From Rhodospirillales bacterium (lineage in GTDB: Bacteria > Pseudomonadota > Alphaproteobacteria > Rhodospirillales > Casp-alpha2): a stretch of DNA of 64,000 nt. The DNA is taken from contig JAEPQO010000001.1 of NCBI GenBank assembly GCA_017640505.1, positions 1,566,625 to 1,630,624 on the forward strand. The letters are read 5' to 3'. Position numbers and translations under genes: made by a program. The first letter of the stretch is position 1, and the number at the start of each line of letters is the position of its first letter. The notes below the pieces were generated by a model. That model was not told where the DNA came from. It searched no databases and saw nothing but the letters and a program-made list of their open reading frames with translations. Shown piece after piece: positions 1 through 8,655 of the stretch.

Positions 1-185
1 TTCCGTGTTCCCCGGAATCGATCGGAGAGCGGTAGCCGGGACCGATTTCAGGATACGGGCAACAGGTGCCGGGTATGGATAGATCCCGGTTCAAGCCGCT
101 TTGCGCCTTGCCCGGGAGACAAGCTCAGGGTCAAGAGTGTCCGCCCCCCTTGTGATCGCAGTGCGAAAGCGTATATTCCCGGCAA

Positions 186-1298
186 ATGAGCACCGATTTC
201 AGCACCCTTGTCGATCCCTCGAAGGCGCCCGCCGACACGCGCGTCGTCGTCGCCATGTCCGGCGGCGTCGACAGTTCGGTCACGGCCGCGCTGATGGCCG
301 AGGCCGGCTTCGATGTGGTCGGCGTCACGCTGCAGCTCTACGACCATGGCGAAGCGGTGCAGAAGAAGGGCGCATGCTGTGCCGGTCAGGATATTTACGA
401 CGCCAAGCGCGTCGCCGACAGGCTGGGAATCCCGCACTACGTTCTGGACTACGAAAGCCGGTTCCGCGAGCAGGTGATGGAAGACTTCGCCGATACGTAC
501 CTGCGCGGCGAGACGCCCATCCCGTGCGTGCGCTGCAACCAGACGGTCAAATTCAAGGACCTGCTGACGACAGCCAGGGACCTGGGCGCCGAGGCGATGG
601 TGACGGGTCACTATGTGCGCCGGCTTGAAGGCGCGGGCGGATCGGAACTGCACCGTGCCGCCGATAAGTCCAAAGACCAGAGTTATTTCCTGTTCGCGAC
701 CACCGGGCCGCAGCTCGATTTCCTGCGCTTCCCGCTCGGCGGCATGGACAAGTCGGAAACGCGCAAGCATGCCCAGCGCTTCGACCTGCCCGTCGCGGAA
801 AAGCCGGAAAGCATGGACATCTGCTTCGTGCCGAACGGATCGTACGCGCGCGTCGTCGAACGGCTTCGCCCCGGCGCGATGGATCCGGGTCATATCGTCG
901 ACATGGGCGGTAACGTGCTGGGCGATCACGACGGCATCATCAACTTCACCGTCGGCCAGCGCCGGGGACTGGGCGTCGCCGCCGGTGAACCGCTTTACGT
1001 CGTAAAGATCGATCCTGATACCAAGAACGTCATCGTCGGCCCCAAGGAAGCACTGAACTGCCCGGAAATCGGCGTGTCGGAGCTGAACTGGCTGGACGCC
1101 ACACCCATCAATGACGCGCCGCGCGCCGTGCAGGTCAAGGTGCGTTCGACCACCGATCCGGTCGTCGCCGGTATCTTCACCGACGGTGATCAGGTCCGCG
1201 TCCGCTTCGATCAGCCGCAGCCCGGCGTCGCGCCGGGGCAGGCGTGCGTCGTCTATGACGGTGACAGGGTGTTGGGCGGCGGCTGGATCGTCAGGTAG
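186..1298 (+). CDS. mnmA: tRNA-specific 2-thiouridylase MnmA
   Basis: MnmA adenylates U34 of Lys, Glu and Gln tRNAs and transfers sulfur to give 2-thiouridine in the cytoplasm. The 370-residue product has the PP-loop SGGVDSS at residues 25-31, a catalytic-type cysteine in the PCVRCN segment (about residues 113-118) and the second catalytic cysteine in the ESMDICF segment. The C-terminal beta-barrel domains are present and the length is normal for the family. The ATG at 186 gives the standard N-terminus. The gene stands alone and converges on the outer-membrane protein gene on the other strand with only 9 bases between stops. The 185 bases before it hold no gene I can support. Confidence 0.97.
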   Translation: MSTDFSTLVDPSKAPADTRVVVAMSGGVDSSVTAALMAEAGFDVVGVTLQLYDHGEAVQKKGACCAGQDIYDAKRVADRLGIPHYVLDYESRFREQVMEDFADTYLRGETPIPCVRCNQTVKFKDLLTTARDLGAEAMVTGHYVRRLEGAGGSELHRAADKSKDQSYFLFATTGPQLDFLRFPLGGMDKSETRKHAQRFDLPVAEKPESMDICFVPNGSYARVVERLRPGAMDPGHIVDMGGNVLGDHDGIINFTVGQRRGLGVAAGEPLYVVKIDPDTKNVIVGPKEALNCPEIGVSELNWLDATPINDAPRAVQVKVRSTTDPVVAGIFTDGDQVRVRFDQPQPGVAPGQACVVYDGDRVLGGGWIVR

Positions 1299-1307
1299 GC
1301 CCCAGGG

Positions 1308-2420
1308 TTACAACTGGTGGCGAAGCCCCAGCATCAGCGTGTGACTGCCGTAAGATGCGTCATACTGCGAGCCACCGAGGTCGAGCTCGACTTCGGAGGT
1401 TCCGAAATACCGGTATCCGAAATCGAGCGATGTCTGCAGGTTCATCGGATACATTGCTCCGAAACCAAGCTGCCAGGCGAATGCCAGACCGCTGTCGCTG
1501 CCGATCGCAGTCGATGAGATGTCCTCGGCGTTCACCACGCCGACGCCGACACCGCCAGTGACGTAAGGCAGAACTGGGTGGCCGATGTCGAATTCCATTT
1601 TCGCGTTCGGCATGATGGCAAAGACGGAGGCGTAACCCTCGCTGTCGTCGAATTCGGTGTAGTTGTAGCTGCCTGCCAGTTCCATGCTGAGCCCGCTATT
1701 AAACTTGTAACCGGCCGCGCCTTCCATCTGGAATGCGAACAGCGATGCTTCCGGTTCGAAGCTCGATGCCGCGTCGTCGAACGTCGTCGCGGAACCGATC
1801 GTCCAGCCGAAGTGTCCGCCGAGATAATATCCGCGGTTTGAAAATGCTGCCGGCGTGACCTTTTGGGCTTCGCGGTCGATCTTCTCCAGCGCGTCCGGCG
1901 GCACTTGGTATGTGTTCTGCTGGTTCGGCTGCTTCGGAAGCTGCCCCTGCGGCTGCGTCTGTCCCGGGGTCAGCGGTTGCGGTTGCTGCTGGATCGGCTG
2001 CTGCTGAACGGGCTGCTGTGGCGCCGCATGGGGCGCGCCTTGTGGCGCCGTCTGCGGTGTCTGGGCCTGCTGCTGCGGGTAATAGGGTTGCTGCTGATAG
2101 GTCTGCTGCGGCGCCTGGTATTGCGGCGCCTGGTATTGCGGCGCCTGGTATTGCGGCTGCTGGTACTGGGGCTGCTGATACTGGGGCTGCCGGTATTGCT
2201 GCGCCTGATAGGCCGGCGGCTGCGTTGCGGTGCCGTGCTGCGCGCGCTCGTATTCCTGTATCGCGCGCTGCATGTTGACGTTGCCACTCTCGGCCTGCAG
2301 CCATTCGTTGATCGACATCGGCCGCTGCTGCGCGAGCGCGTGACCTGCGATGCCGGCAACGAGACCGGCGGCGGCGATGCCGGCGGGTAAATTGAGGTAG
2401 GATTTACGGTCCGTGGTCAT
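1308..2420 (-). CDS. outer-membrane beta-barrel protein with Pro/Gln-rich repeat linker
   Basis: This is a predicted outer-membrane barrel protein of 370 residues from the ATG at 2420; an upstream in-frame start at 2513 would add an Arg-rich leader that looks non-coding. The N-terminus has a signal peptide ending in HALAQ. Residues of about 55-180 are very rich in Pro, Gln and Tyr, including three YQQPQ and three YQAPQ units. The last 170 or so residues (from GYYLGGHFGW onward) alternate hydrophobic and polar residues with many Gly and Tyr, like the OMP_b-brl family. The low-complexity linker could span the periplasm or touch peptidoglycan, which is inference. Exact function is unknown. Confidence 0.8.
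   Translation of the reverse strand: MTTDRKSYLNLPAGIAAAGLVAGIAGHALAQQRPMSINEWLQAESGNVNMQRAIQEYERAQHGTATQPPAYQAQQYRQPQYQQPQYQQPQYQAPQYQAPQYQAPQQTYQQQPYYPQQQAQTPQTAPQGAPHAAPQQPVQQQPIQQQPQPLTPGQTQPQGQLPKQPNQQNTYQVPPDALEKIDREAQKVTPAAFSNRGYYLGGHFGWTIGSATTFDDAASSFEPEASLFAFQMEGAAGYKFNSGLSMELAGSYNYTEFDDSEGYASVFAIMPNAKMEFDIGHPVLPYVTGGVGVGVVNAEDISSTAIGSDSGLAFAWQLGFGAMYPMNLQTSLDFGYRYFGTSEVELDLGGSQYDASYGSHTLMLGLRHQL
2111..2200 (-). repeat. 15-bp tandem repeat inside the barrel protein gene
   Basis: Six adjacent 15-bp units encode pentapeptides of the YQAPQ/YQQPQ type. The first three units on the + strand are identical (GCGCCTGGTATTGCG at 2111, 2126 and 2141); the other three are diverged copies. Because the unit is a multiple of three, copy-number change would lengthen or shorten the linker without a frameshift. 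Confidence 0.9.
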
Positions 2421-2667
2421 ACCCGAAACTCCAATAAACGTTCTGTCCGTCGCGGCTGTTCTCGCCGTTCGTGGAAGCGGGGGCGGCCGTGCACGCACGC
2501 GGGCACGAATCACGCCTTTTGATCCACTGAAACCTTAGCCAATGGGAGTTAAGGAAAGTTAAAGGGCGACCATCGGTTGTGGTTCGTTAACATACGGCTG
2601 ACGGACCGTATTCCGCGCCACGCCCGTTTCTGCTATGCTGCGAAATCTCAACCTTGCGGGGTATCTC

Positions 2668-3153
2668 ATGATGTCAAAAATCATTGGTCGTAGGACGTCA
2701 GATGAACGGGCAACGCTTGCCGGACGCCGGATTTTGCAGGCAGCGACGTTGTGCGCAGGGGTTGTGCTGTCGTTGCTCGCGGCTGGGCCGGCTCAGGCCG
2801 AGTGCTGGATCGAGAACGGCAAGATCAAGTGCAACGGCGGTGACGGCGGCGGTGACGGCGGCGGTACGTTGATCGTCGTCGAAGGGGAGCTGTTCAAGCA
2901 GCCGGGCGCGTTGCGCGAGCGAATGGAGCGAGGCAAGACGCTGGAATCCGTATCTCCGATGACGTTGGAGGGGTACAGATCGAGCCTGGAAGACGTAAAC
3001 AGACAGATCGAGGCGGACCGGCAGGCGATCGAAATGATGCGCCAGGAGAACCAGATCACGTTTCACGAATACCAGGGAAAGATGTCTAAATACCATTCGG
3101 CGATCGAGAATTACCGGGACGGTATTGCCCTGTATCGTGAAAAGATGCGCTGA
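2668..3153 (+). CDS. exported protein of unknown function with Gly/Asp tract
   Basis: I do not recognise a family. From the ATG at 2668, which has a GGGG purine tract 7 bases upstream, the product is 161 residues; an ATG at 2635 lacks a visible ribosome site. A hydrophobic stretch ending in AGPAQA, followed by ECWIENGKIKC, is a good signal peptide with two early cysteines. A GGDGGGDGGG tract follows, and the second half is charged and predicted helical, probably coiled coil (Glu, Arg, Met and Gln rich). It is followed 45 bases later by a membrane protein gene on the same strand, so the two probably form a unit. An envelope role is inference. Confidence 0.65.
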   Translation: MMSKIIGRRTSDERATLAGRRILQAATLCAGVVLSLLAAGPAQAECWIENGKIKCNGGDGGGDGGGTLIVVEGELFKQPGALRERMERGKTLESVSPMTLEGYRSSLEDVNRQIEADRQAIEMMRQENQITFHEYQGKMSKYHSAIENYRDGIALYREKMR

Positions 3154-3197
3154 CGTCCGGCGACTACCGGCACCAGCATGAAAGGGGGGCGGCTGCC

Positions 3198-3776
3198 ATG
3201 ATCGAAAGCTCGGTCGAATTTCCGAACCTCGCGGATTATTTTGTCGCGACGACACGTCACTTCACGAATGCGGTGGTGCTCGGCCTGTTGCCGCCGGTCA
3301 TATTTTCCATCCTCACCTGGATCGCCTTGATATTCGTCACGATCCGGACCTCGGATGACGAGGCGGCGGCAGATTCACCTCCCGGGAAAGCTGCGCAACG
3401 TGCACGTGCCATGACCGGCGAAGAAAAGTCGTTTGTCGTCGCGTTTGCCGCGCTCGGTACGCTGATCGGTGTATTCATGGGGGCTAGCCGGGTCGGCGTG
3501 GTTGGCGCCATTCTGCCGGCGGTTATCACCCTTGCATCCGGTTATCTCGCCTACCTTTTCACGCGGGACACGAACGTCATCAACCGGCATATCGTGCCGG
3601 CCTGCATCATCGCCCTCATTTTCTCCGCGTCGGGTGGGGCTTTTTACGGCTCTTCCATGCGTGCCCTCGCCGAAAAGAACGACCGGGCGTGGGAAAAGCA
3701 CATGATCGAGTTCAAGGAAATTCAGGTGCCGCTTAACAAGTTGCAGCTACAGAAGGAATTGCAGCAACCGAAGTGA
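3198..3776 (+). CDS. four-helix membrane protein of unknown function
   Basis: The 192-residue product has about four hydrophobic segments: roughly residues 23-50, 78-97, 98-118 and 130-150. A short charged loop follows the first, and the C-terminal tail is charged and amphipathic. The start at 3198 is preceded by a G6 tract (3184-3189), a strong ribosome-binding signal. I do not recognise the family. Its neighbour upstream on the same strand is an exported coiled-coil protein, and the pair may act together in the envelope. It ends 7 bases before the stop of the convergent YnfA-like gene. Confidence 0.65.
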   Translation: MIESSVEFPNLADYFVATTRHFTNAVVLGLLPPVIFSILTWIALIFVTIRTSDDEAAADSPPGKAAQRARAMTGEEKSFVVAFAALGTLIGVFMGASRVGVVGAILPAVITLASGYLAYLFTRDTNVINRHIVPACIIALIFSASGGAFYGSSMRALAEKNDRAWEKHMIEFKEIQVPLNKLQLQKELQQPK

Positions 3777-3783
3777 CGTTGCC

Positions 3784-4116
3784 TTACGTGGCGCGCGGCC
3801 CGAACAGGATGACGAGCGCGCCGATCACGCACAGCATCACCCCGAAGCCGTCCCATCGGTCGGGTCTCGCCCCTTCGACGATCCACATCCAGGCCATGCT
3901 GGCGAGGATGTAAATGCCGCCGTAGGCCGCATAGGCACGGCCCGCGAACGCCGCGTCGATGCGGGTCAGCAGCCACGCGAACAGGATCAGCGACAGGACC
4001 CCCGGGATGATCCACAAGGCCTGTTTGCCGAGGCGCAGCCAGGCCCAGAAAGCGAAGCATCCGGCGATTTCAGCGATTGCCGCGGCAACGTAGTAGGGAA
4101 GGGCGCTCAGTTGCAT
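3784..4116 (-). CDS. YnfA/UPF0060 family small membrane protein
   Basis: A 110-residue protein with four transmembrane segments matches the UPF0060 (YnfA) family, including the family-like segments [23 protein letters not shown] and [12 protein letters not shown]. Members resemble small drug/metabolite transporters of the SMR type, but the substrate is mostly undefined. It starts 8 bases after the end of the upstream histidine kinase gene on the same strand, so co-transcription is likely. Length and topology are normal. Confidence 0.88.
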   Translation of the reverse strand: MQLSALPYYVAAAIAEIAGCFAFWAWLRLGKQALWIIPGVLSLILFAWLLTRIDAAFAGRAYAAYGGIYILASMAWMWIVEGARPDRWDGFGVMLCVIGALVILFGPRAT

Positions 4117-4124
4117 GAGGGACG

Positions 4125-6341
4125 TTATGTCCCGGCCTTGCGGCCGACCCGGTCACGCGGGAAAACCAGCGTCACCGTCGTGCCTTCGCCGACCGTGCTC
4201 ATGACCTCGAAGCGGCCGTTCATCAGCTCCGTCAGCGAACGCGCCAGCGGCAGGCCCAGACCGGCCCCCTCATGGGTACGCACCAGGACGTTCTCGACCT
4301 GCTGGAAGGGTTCGAGAATACGCGGGATGTCGTGTTCGGAAATACCGATGCCCTTGTCCGCGACCCGGATCGCCATGTTGCCGCGCGGGTCGATGCCGGC
4401 GCTGACGGTGACCACCCCGCCCGGGTTCGAGAACTTGACCGCATTGTCCGTGAGATTGATGAGGATCTGCCGGAACCGGTGTTCGTCGACATAGAGCGAC
4501 GGCAGGTTCTTGTCGGTGTCGGAAATGATTTCCACGTCCCTTTTATCGGCGGCGGCCTGAATGAGCTCGATCACGTCGTTCAGGACATACGGCACGTCGA
4601 CCTCGGTGCTCTCGATTTCCAGCACACCGGCCTCGATCCTGGACACGTCGAGCAGATCGCTGACCACGGATAACAGGCTCTGACCCGCCGTCATGATGTG
4701 CCGGGCGTAGCCATGCGTCTTTGCATTCGTCCCCGCGATCCCGATGTTGAGATCGATCATCTCGGCAAACCCTATGATGGCATTCAGCGGCGTGCGCAGT
4801 TCGTGACTGACGTTCGCGAGCAGGTGCGTCTTTGCCAGGTTGGCCTTCTCGGCACGGTCACGGGCGACGATCAGGTCGTGCGTGCGCCGCCGCACTTCGG
4901 CTTCCATGGCATCGCGCGATTCCGCAAGCTGCTCCATCGCCTTGTCCTGCGTGCTCGTATCCGTGTAGACGGCGACATGGCCGCCGTGCTCGAGCGGGAA
5001 CCGCCGGACGTGGACGTGGACGCCGTCGGTCATCTGGAACCGTTCCTGCGAGTCGACCCCGGCGGAAACGATGCGCTCGAGTTCACGCTCGATGATGTCG
5101 TCGTCCCAGTGCTTGCCGAATGCGCCGTGCGCTGCCAGGTGTTTGAGCAGCTGACGCATGTGCGTGCCGGGCACCAGCCAGTCGCCGGGGCTGTACCAGA
5201 AATCCTGGCAGCGCCGGCTCCAGACGACGAGCCGCTGGTCGCTGTTCCAGACGGCAAATCCCTGGTCGATGGAGTCCATGGTCAACTGGATGATCATCGC
5301 CTTGCGCGACAACTCGGCGGTCTTCTCGCGCACCTGCTGGCGGAAGCGCAGGCTGAGAACGGTCAGATAAGCCAGCGCCGCGGCAAGCAGGACGGATGCC
5401 GCTGAACCGCCGATACGCGCCAGCCGTTCGATGCCCGAATGCGGTCCGCCCTGAAACGTCCTGGAAATATCCCAGTTGAGCGACCAGCGCGCCATGCCCT
5501 TGGAGAGCCGGACGACATGGGAAATCGCCTCGCCAGGCGCGGTCATCTCGCCCAGGATCGCGGTCTGCTGCGGCGTCGCGCCGGCTTCACTGTCGCGCTC
5601 GACCAGCCGCATGCCGAGCCCGGGCGCCATGTCGACCCCCACCGTCTCGGCGACGAAATTCTTCAGGTCGAACGTGGCGACGATCACGCCGGAAACGGCG
5701 CCCAGGTCCGCCGTGATGGCGACCGGGATCTTGCGCTGCCCGTTCTCGCCCACGAACGAGATACCAAGAACCGCGGTGCCCGGCAGACGTCTCGCCGTCT
5801 TGACCGTCTCAAGCAGGGCGGCATGCGTCGCAAGGTCGGCAAACGGCCGGATCAGTTCGTTGGGCGGCGCGGCGACCCGGACCGCGAAACTCTCGCCGGT
5901 GATCGGTGCGGCCTCGTCAGGGTTGCCGACGGACGTCAGCGTTTGGCCCGCAGATTGTTCGAAAGCTTCGCGCTCGGCGTGCGCGACGCGCTCGGCGAAC
6001 GCGACGACATCGAAGCGGACTTCCGGATCCCAGTCGCGGGATTCCTCGACAAGAGTGCGGAACTCGGCGGGATTGATGCTGCCTGCGGCGCGAAAGCGTT
6101 CGGCGATGGCGCGAAGGGTACTTTCCGTCCGGTAGAGCTTGGCATGCAGCCGTTCGCTCATTTGATAGGTCTCGGTCTTTGCCTCGGCGAGCCACGCTGC
6201 GTATTCCGTTTCGCGGATACGGTCGGCAAACAGGAAGGATGCAACTATGCCGACAGCCGCGAGCGCGGCCATCCCGGCGATGACGGCGATCATCTGCGTC
6301 CGGTAGGGAACCTTCGAGAAATAGGATTCCTTGACTTGCAT
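4125..6341 (-). CDS. CHASE-PAS sensor histidine kinase
   Basis: This 738-residue inner-membrane kinase has a first transmembrane helix near residues 16-36, a periplasmic CHASE-type sensor domain (residues about 60-290, with the typical [18 protein letters not shown]-like region), a second helix near 305-328, and a PAS-like domain (about 345-470). A coiled linker leads to a HisKA domain with [14 protein letters not shown] and phospho-acceptor His513. The HATPase domain has an N box ([12 protein letters not shown]) and a [10 protein letters not shown]2 box. There is no receiver domain and no response regulator gene beside it. The ligand is unknown. The HisKA type resembles PleC/DivJ kinases, so DivK, also in this window, is a conceivable partner; that is inference. 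Confidence 0.92.
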   Translation of the reverse strand: MQVKESYFSKVPYRTQMIAVIAGMAALAAVGIVASFLFADRIRETEYAAWLAEAKTETYQMSERLHAKLYRTESTLRAIAERFRAAGSINPAEFRTLVEESRDWDPEVRFDVVAFAERVAHAEREAFEQSAGQTLTSVGNPDEAAPITGESFAVRVAAPPNELIRPFADLATHAALLETVKTARRLPGTAVLGISFVGENGQRKIPVAITADLGAVSGVIVATFDLKNFVAETVGVDMAPGLGMRLVERDSEAGATPQQTAILGEMTAPGEAISHVVRLSKGMARWSLNWDISRTFQGGPHSGIERLARIGGSAASVLLAAALAYLTVLSLRFRQQVREKTAELSRKAMIIQLTMDSIDQGFAVWNSDQRLVVWSRRCQDFWYSPGDWLVPGTHMRQLLKHLAAHGAFGKHWDDDIIERELERIVSAGVDSQERFQMTDGVHVHVRRFPLEHGGHVAVYTDTSTQDKAMEQLAESRDAMEAEVRRRTHDLIVARDRAEKANLAKTHLLANVSHELRTPLNAIIGFAEMIDLNIGIAGTNAKTHGYARHIMTAGQSLLSVVSDLLDVSRIEAGVLEIESTEVDVPYVLNDVIELIQAAADKRDVEIISDTDKNLPSLYVDEHRFRQILINLTDNAVKFSNPGGVVTVSAGIDPRGNMAIRVADKGIGISEHDIPRILEPFQQVENVLVRTHEGAGLGLPLARSLTELMNGRFEVMSTVGEGTTVTLVFPRDRVGRKAGT

Positions 6342-6458
6342 GCGCGCGGCAGCCGCCCCCTTGTCTGGTCCACTGGTAATGTTAGAGCATGATCCCTACA
6401 TGCTCCATGGGTATTGGGCGCAGGGGCCAACCGGCACCTGTTTGCGGTTTGTTCCGCC

Positions 6459-6489
6459 TTGACCTTACCCCTGCTGTAATGTTCACGAT
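6459..6489 (+). promoter_or_regulatory. MerR/CueR-type operator-promoter before the cytochrome operon
   Basis: A -35-like TTGACC at 6459-6464 is followed by an imperfect dyad, ACCTTAC (6462-6468) and GTAATGT (6476-6482), separated by CCCTGCT. A weak -10-like element (CACGAT, 6484-6489) lies after a 19-bp spacer. Over-long 19-20 bp spacers with a centred dyad are the hallmark of MerR-family promoters, and compared from memory with the Escherichia coli copA promoter about two thirds of the positions match. It lies about 70 bases before the first cytochrome start. Regulation by CueR is inference; the -10 is poor. Confidence 0.5.
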
Positions 6490-6560
6490 GCGCGACATTG
6501 AACCGGAAGCGAGGTACCGCCGCCGGTTCTTGTACATTCCAAGCAACAGGAGACCGGCTT

Positions 6561-7181
6561 TTGAAGTATCGAAGTTTTGCCCGGCTTATCGTCGTGGCGA
6601 TCGCCCTTGTGGCGGCGCCGTTAAGCGCGCTGATGGCGCACAGTGGTGCCACCGGCGTCGTCAAGGAACGCATGATGATGATGAAGGATATGGGTGACAG
6701 CGTGAAGGCGCTGGCGGCGATGATGCGCGGCGAAACGGCGTACGATGCGTCGAAGGTCAAGGCGCTGGCATCGGATATCGCGGCGCAATCGGGTGCACAC
6801 ATGACCGAGAAATTCCCCGAAGGCAGTATCGAGGGACCGTCCGAGGCGACGCCGCAGATCTGGCAGCGCTGGCAATCCTTCGATGCGCTGGCGCAGCAGC
6901 TCGAAGCGTACGCGGGTGCCTTGCAGCAAGCGGCCGACAATCCGCGCGGCGCGCCTGCGGGCGGCGCCAGCATGATGGGCGGAAATTCGATGATGGGTGG
7001 TGGCATGATGCAAGGCGGTGGCATGATGCAAGGCGGTGGCATGATGCAAGGCGGTGGCATGATGCAGGGCGGCGGGCCGGCGCCCGAGCACCTTGCTAGC
7101 ATGCCGCCGGATGCCGCGTTCGCGCACATGACGCAAACGTGCTCGTCGTGTCACGAACAGTTCCGTAAGAAGAAGCAGTGA
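6561..7181 (+). CDS. cytochrome c'-like exported protein with Met-Gly-Gln repeats
   Basis: The likely start is the TTG at 6561, with CAGGAGA 7 bases upstream and a clear signal peptide (ending near ALMAHS) right after it; the longer frame from 6498 adds a non-signal leader. The 206-residue product resembles cytochrome c': an early helix with a KERMMMMKDMGDSVKAL pattern, a second helix around HMTEKFPEG, and a C-terminal CSSCH haem site. Between the third helix and the haem helix lies an unusual insertion of about 40 residues rich in Gly and Met (MMGG, then four GMMQGG units). Its stop overlaps the GTG of the next cytochrome. Copper binding by the Met tract is a reasonable inference. Confidence 0.82.
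   Translation: MKYRSFARLIVVAIALVAAPLSALMAHSGATGVVKERMMMMKDMGDSVKALAAMMRGETAYDASKVKALASDIAAQSGAHMTEKFPEGSIEGPSEATPQIWQRWQSFDALAQQLEAYAGALQQAADNPRGAPAGGASMMGGNSMMGGGMMQGGGMMQGGGMMQGGGMMQGGGPAPEHLASMPPDAAFAHMTQTCSSCHEQFRKKKQ
7002..7073 (+). repeat. four 18-bp tandem repeats coding for GMMQGG
   Basis: Units begin at 7002, 7020, 7038 and 7056. The first three are identical (GGCATGATGCAAGGCGGT) and the fourth differs at two bases. Exact identity of the units suggests recent expansion. The reading frame is preserved whatever the copy number. Confidence 0.93.
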
Positions 7182-8074
7182 AAAGTTCCAAGCTACTCGT
7201 CCTGGCATCTGTCGTGATCGCCGGCTTGTCGGTGGCCGGCTTCGTGGCGCTGCCGCTCGATAAGCCGGTTCCACGGTCGCTTGGCAGTGTTGAGGGCGAT
7301 ATCCAGCGCGGCGCGTATGTGGCGCGCCTCTCCGCCTGCATCACGTGTCATACCGACACCCGGAACGGCGGACAGGTGCTCGCGGGCGGTGCACCGATCA
7401 AGACACCTTTCGGCACGTTCCATGCGCCCAACATCACGCCGGACAAGGAATTCGGGATCGGCAACTGGACGCTCGAAGACTTCGCGCGCGCACTGACGCA
7501 CGGTGAAAGCCCAGGCGGGCGTCCTTATTATCCGGCCTTTCCGTATGCGTTTTTCGAACGGATGACCGACCGTGACATTGCCGACTTGTGGGCGGCCGTG
7601 AATTCCGTGCCGCCGGTCAATAAGCCGGCACCGCCCCATGACATCGCCTTTCCGTTGAGTACGGACGTTGCGCCTGCCGTATGGCAGCGGCTTTTCTTCG
7701 CGCCTCCGGATGAGGCGCGGGATGGCGGCGGCGCCAATCCGATGGATCGCGGTGCGTACCTTGCGGGCGGTCCCGCCCATTGCGGGGCATGTCACACGCC
7801 GCGCAACCTTTTGGGCGCCCGTGACACGGAAAGGCGTTTTGCCGGCGGTACCGCCTCAGACGGCGAAAAGGCGCCCGCAATAACGGCGGACGCCCTCAGG
7901 CAAGCCGGCTGGACGAAGAAGAATCTCATCTATGCGTTGCGCACCGGCCTGATGCCGGACGGTGATTCCTTCAGTGGATCGATGGCGCGGGTGGTTAACG
8001 GCGGCACCCGTTTCTGGACGGACGGCGATCTTGATGCCGTCGCAACGTATCTGTTTGCCGAAAAACAGGAGTGA
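7178..8074 (+). CDS. dihaem c-type cytochrome
   Basis: The GTG at 7178 overlaps the stop of the preceding cytochrome gene (GTGA), which indicates translational coupling. The 298-residue product begins with a signal peptide or membrane anchor (LVLASVVIAGLSVAGFVAL) and has two class-I cytochrome c domains, with haem sites CITCH and CGACH. Segments such as KTPFGTFHAPNITPD and GGRPYYPAFPY match the family of small dihaem cytochromes that act as electron carriers for periplasmic dehydrogenases. No dehydrogenase gene is adjacent, so the redox partner is unknown. It is followed 4 bases later by a third cytochrome gene. Confidence 0.9.
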   Translation: MKSSKLLVLASVVIAGLSVAGFVALPLDKPVPRSLGSVEGDIQRGAYVARLSACITCHTDTRNGGQVLAGGAPIKTPFGTFHAPNITPDKEFGIGNWTLEDFARALTHGESPGGRPYYPAFPYAFFERMTDRDIADLWAAVNSVPPVNKPAPPHDIAFPLSTDVAPAVWQRLFFAPPDEARDGGGANPMDRGAYLAGGPAHCGACHTPRNLLGARDTERRFAGGTASDGEKAPAITADALRQAGWTKKNLIYALRTGLMPDGDSFSGSMARVVNGGTRFWTDGDLDAVATYLFAEKQE

Positions 8075-8078
8075 ACCG

Positions 8079-8483
8079 ATGATCCCGACATCCAAAATCG
8101 TATCCGTTCTGGCGATGTCTCTTCTGCTGGTGCCGTTGCTGGCGCTCGGCCTCTCGGCGGCGCAGCGCGGCATTTATGAGAACCCGGTGGAACCGAAAAT
8201 GACGCCTGCCCTCAATGTCGGCAAGATGAACTACGAAGCCTATTGCGCGTCGTGCCACGGCAAGACCGGCGGCGGCACCGACAAGGGTCCCACCTTCATC
8301 AGCAGGATCTATCACCCCGGTCACCACGGTGACGGCGCCTTCTTCATTGCCCCGAAACGCGGTGTACGCGCGCACCACTGGCCGTTCGGCGACATGCCGC
8401 CGGTCGAAGGGGTCAACGAGACGCAAATTCAATCGATCCTGGAGTACGTTCGCGCGGTGCAGCAGGCCAACGGGGTGTTCTGA
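8079..8483 (+). CDS. monohaem c-type cytochrome with His-rich loop
   Basis: The ATG at 8079, with CAGGAG just upstream at the end of the preceding gene, gives a 134-residue protein with an N-terminal signal or anchor helix and one haem site, CASCH. The loop between the haem and the distal ligand is His-rich (YHPGHHGDG, then RAHHWPFGDM); the Met of GDMPPV is the likely axial ligand. From memory, cytochromes with this HHGD/AHHW pattern occur near copper-handling genes, which fits the CueR-like operator before the operon; that link is inference. It is the third gene of a three-cytochrome operon. Exact electron donor and acceptor are not evident. Confidence 0.85.
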   Translation: MIPTSKIVSVLAMSLLLVPLLALGLSAAQRGIYENPVEPKMTPALNVGKMNYEAYCASCHGKTGGGTDKGPTFISRIYHPGHHGDGAFFIAPKRGVRAHHWPFGDMPPVEGVNETQIQSILEYVRAVQQANGVF

Positions 8484-8655
8484 TTCGCCGAGCCGTTGCC
8501 GGATAAGGCCGCCCGTGCCCGCATCGCGTGTGTGCCGATTTGCCGATATCGAAAATTTGTAGCAGGCTGCCTCTCAGTATTGTCCGAGTCTTGAAGACCG
8601 GGGCGATCACCGTCACGTTGCGGACAGGTTCGTTGTCGACAACTGGACCACCGAA

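Noticed and set aside
48-929. Long minus-strand frame at the window start
   Set aside because: It is antisense to mnmA and has no recognisable domain or ribosome site.
2549-2562. TTAA-GGAAAG-TTAA as a CtrA site
   Set aside because: The spacing is 6 rather than the 7 bases of the CtrA consensus, and no cell-cycle gene is downstream.
7002-7073. CRISPR-like array
   Set aside because: Units are contiguous 18-mers without spacers and sit in frame within a coding region.
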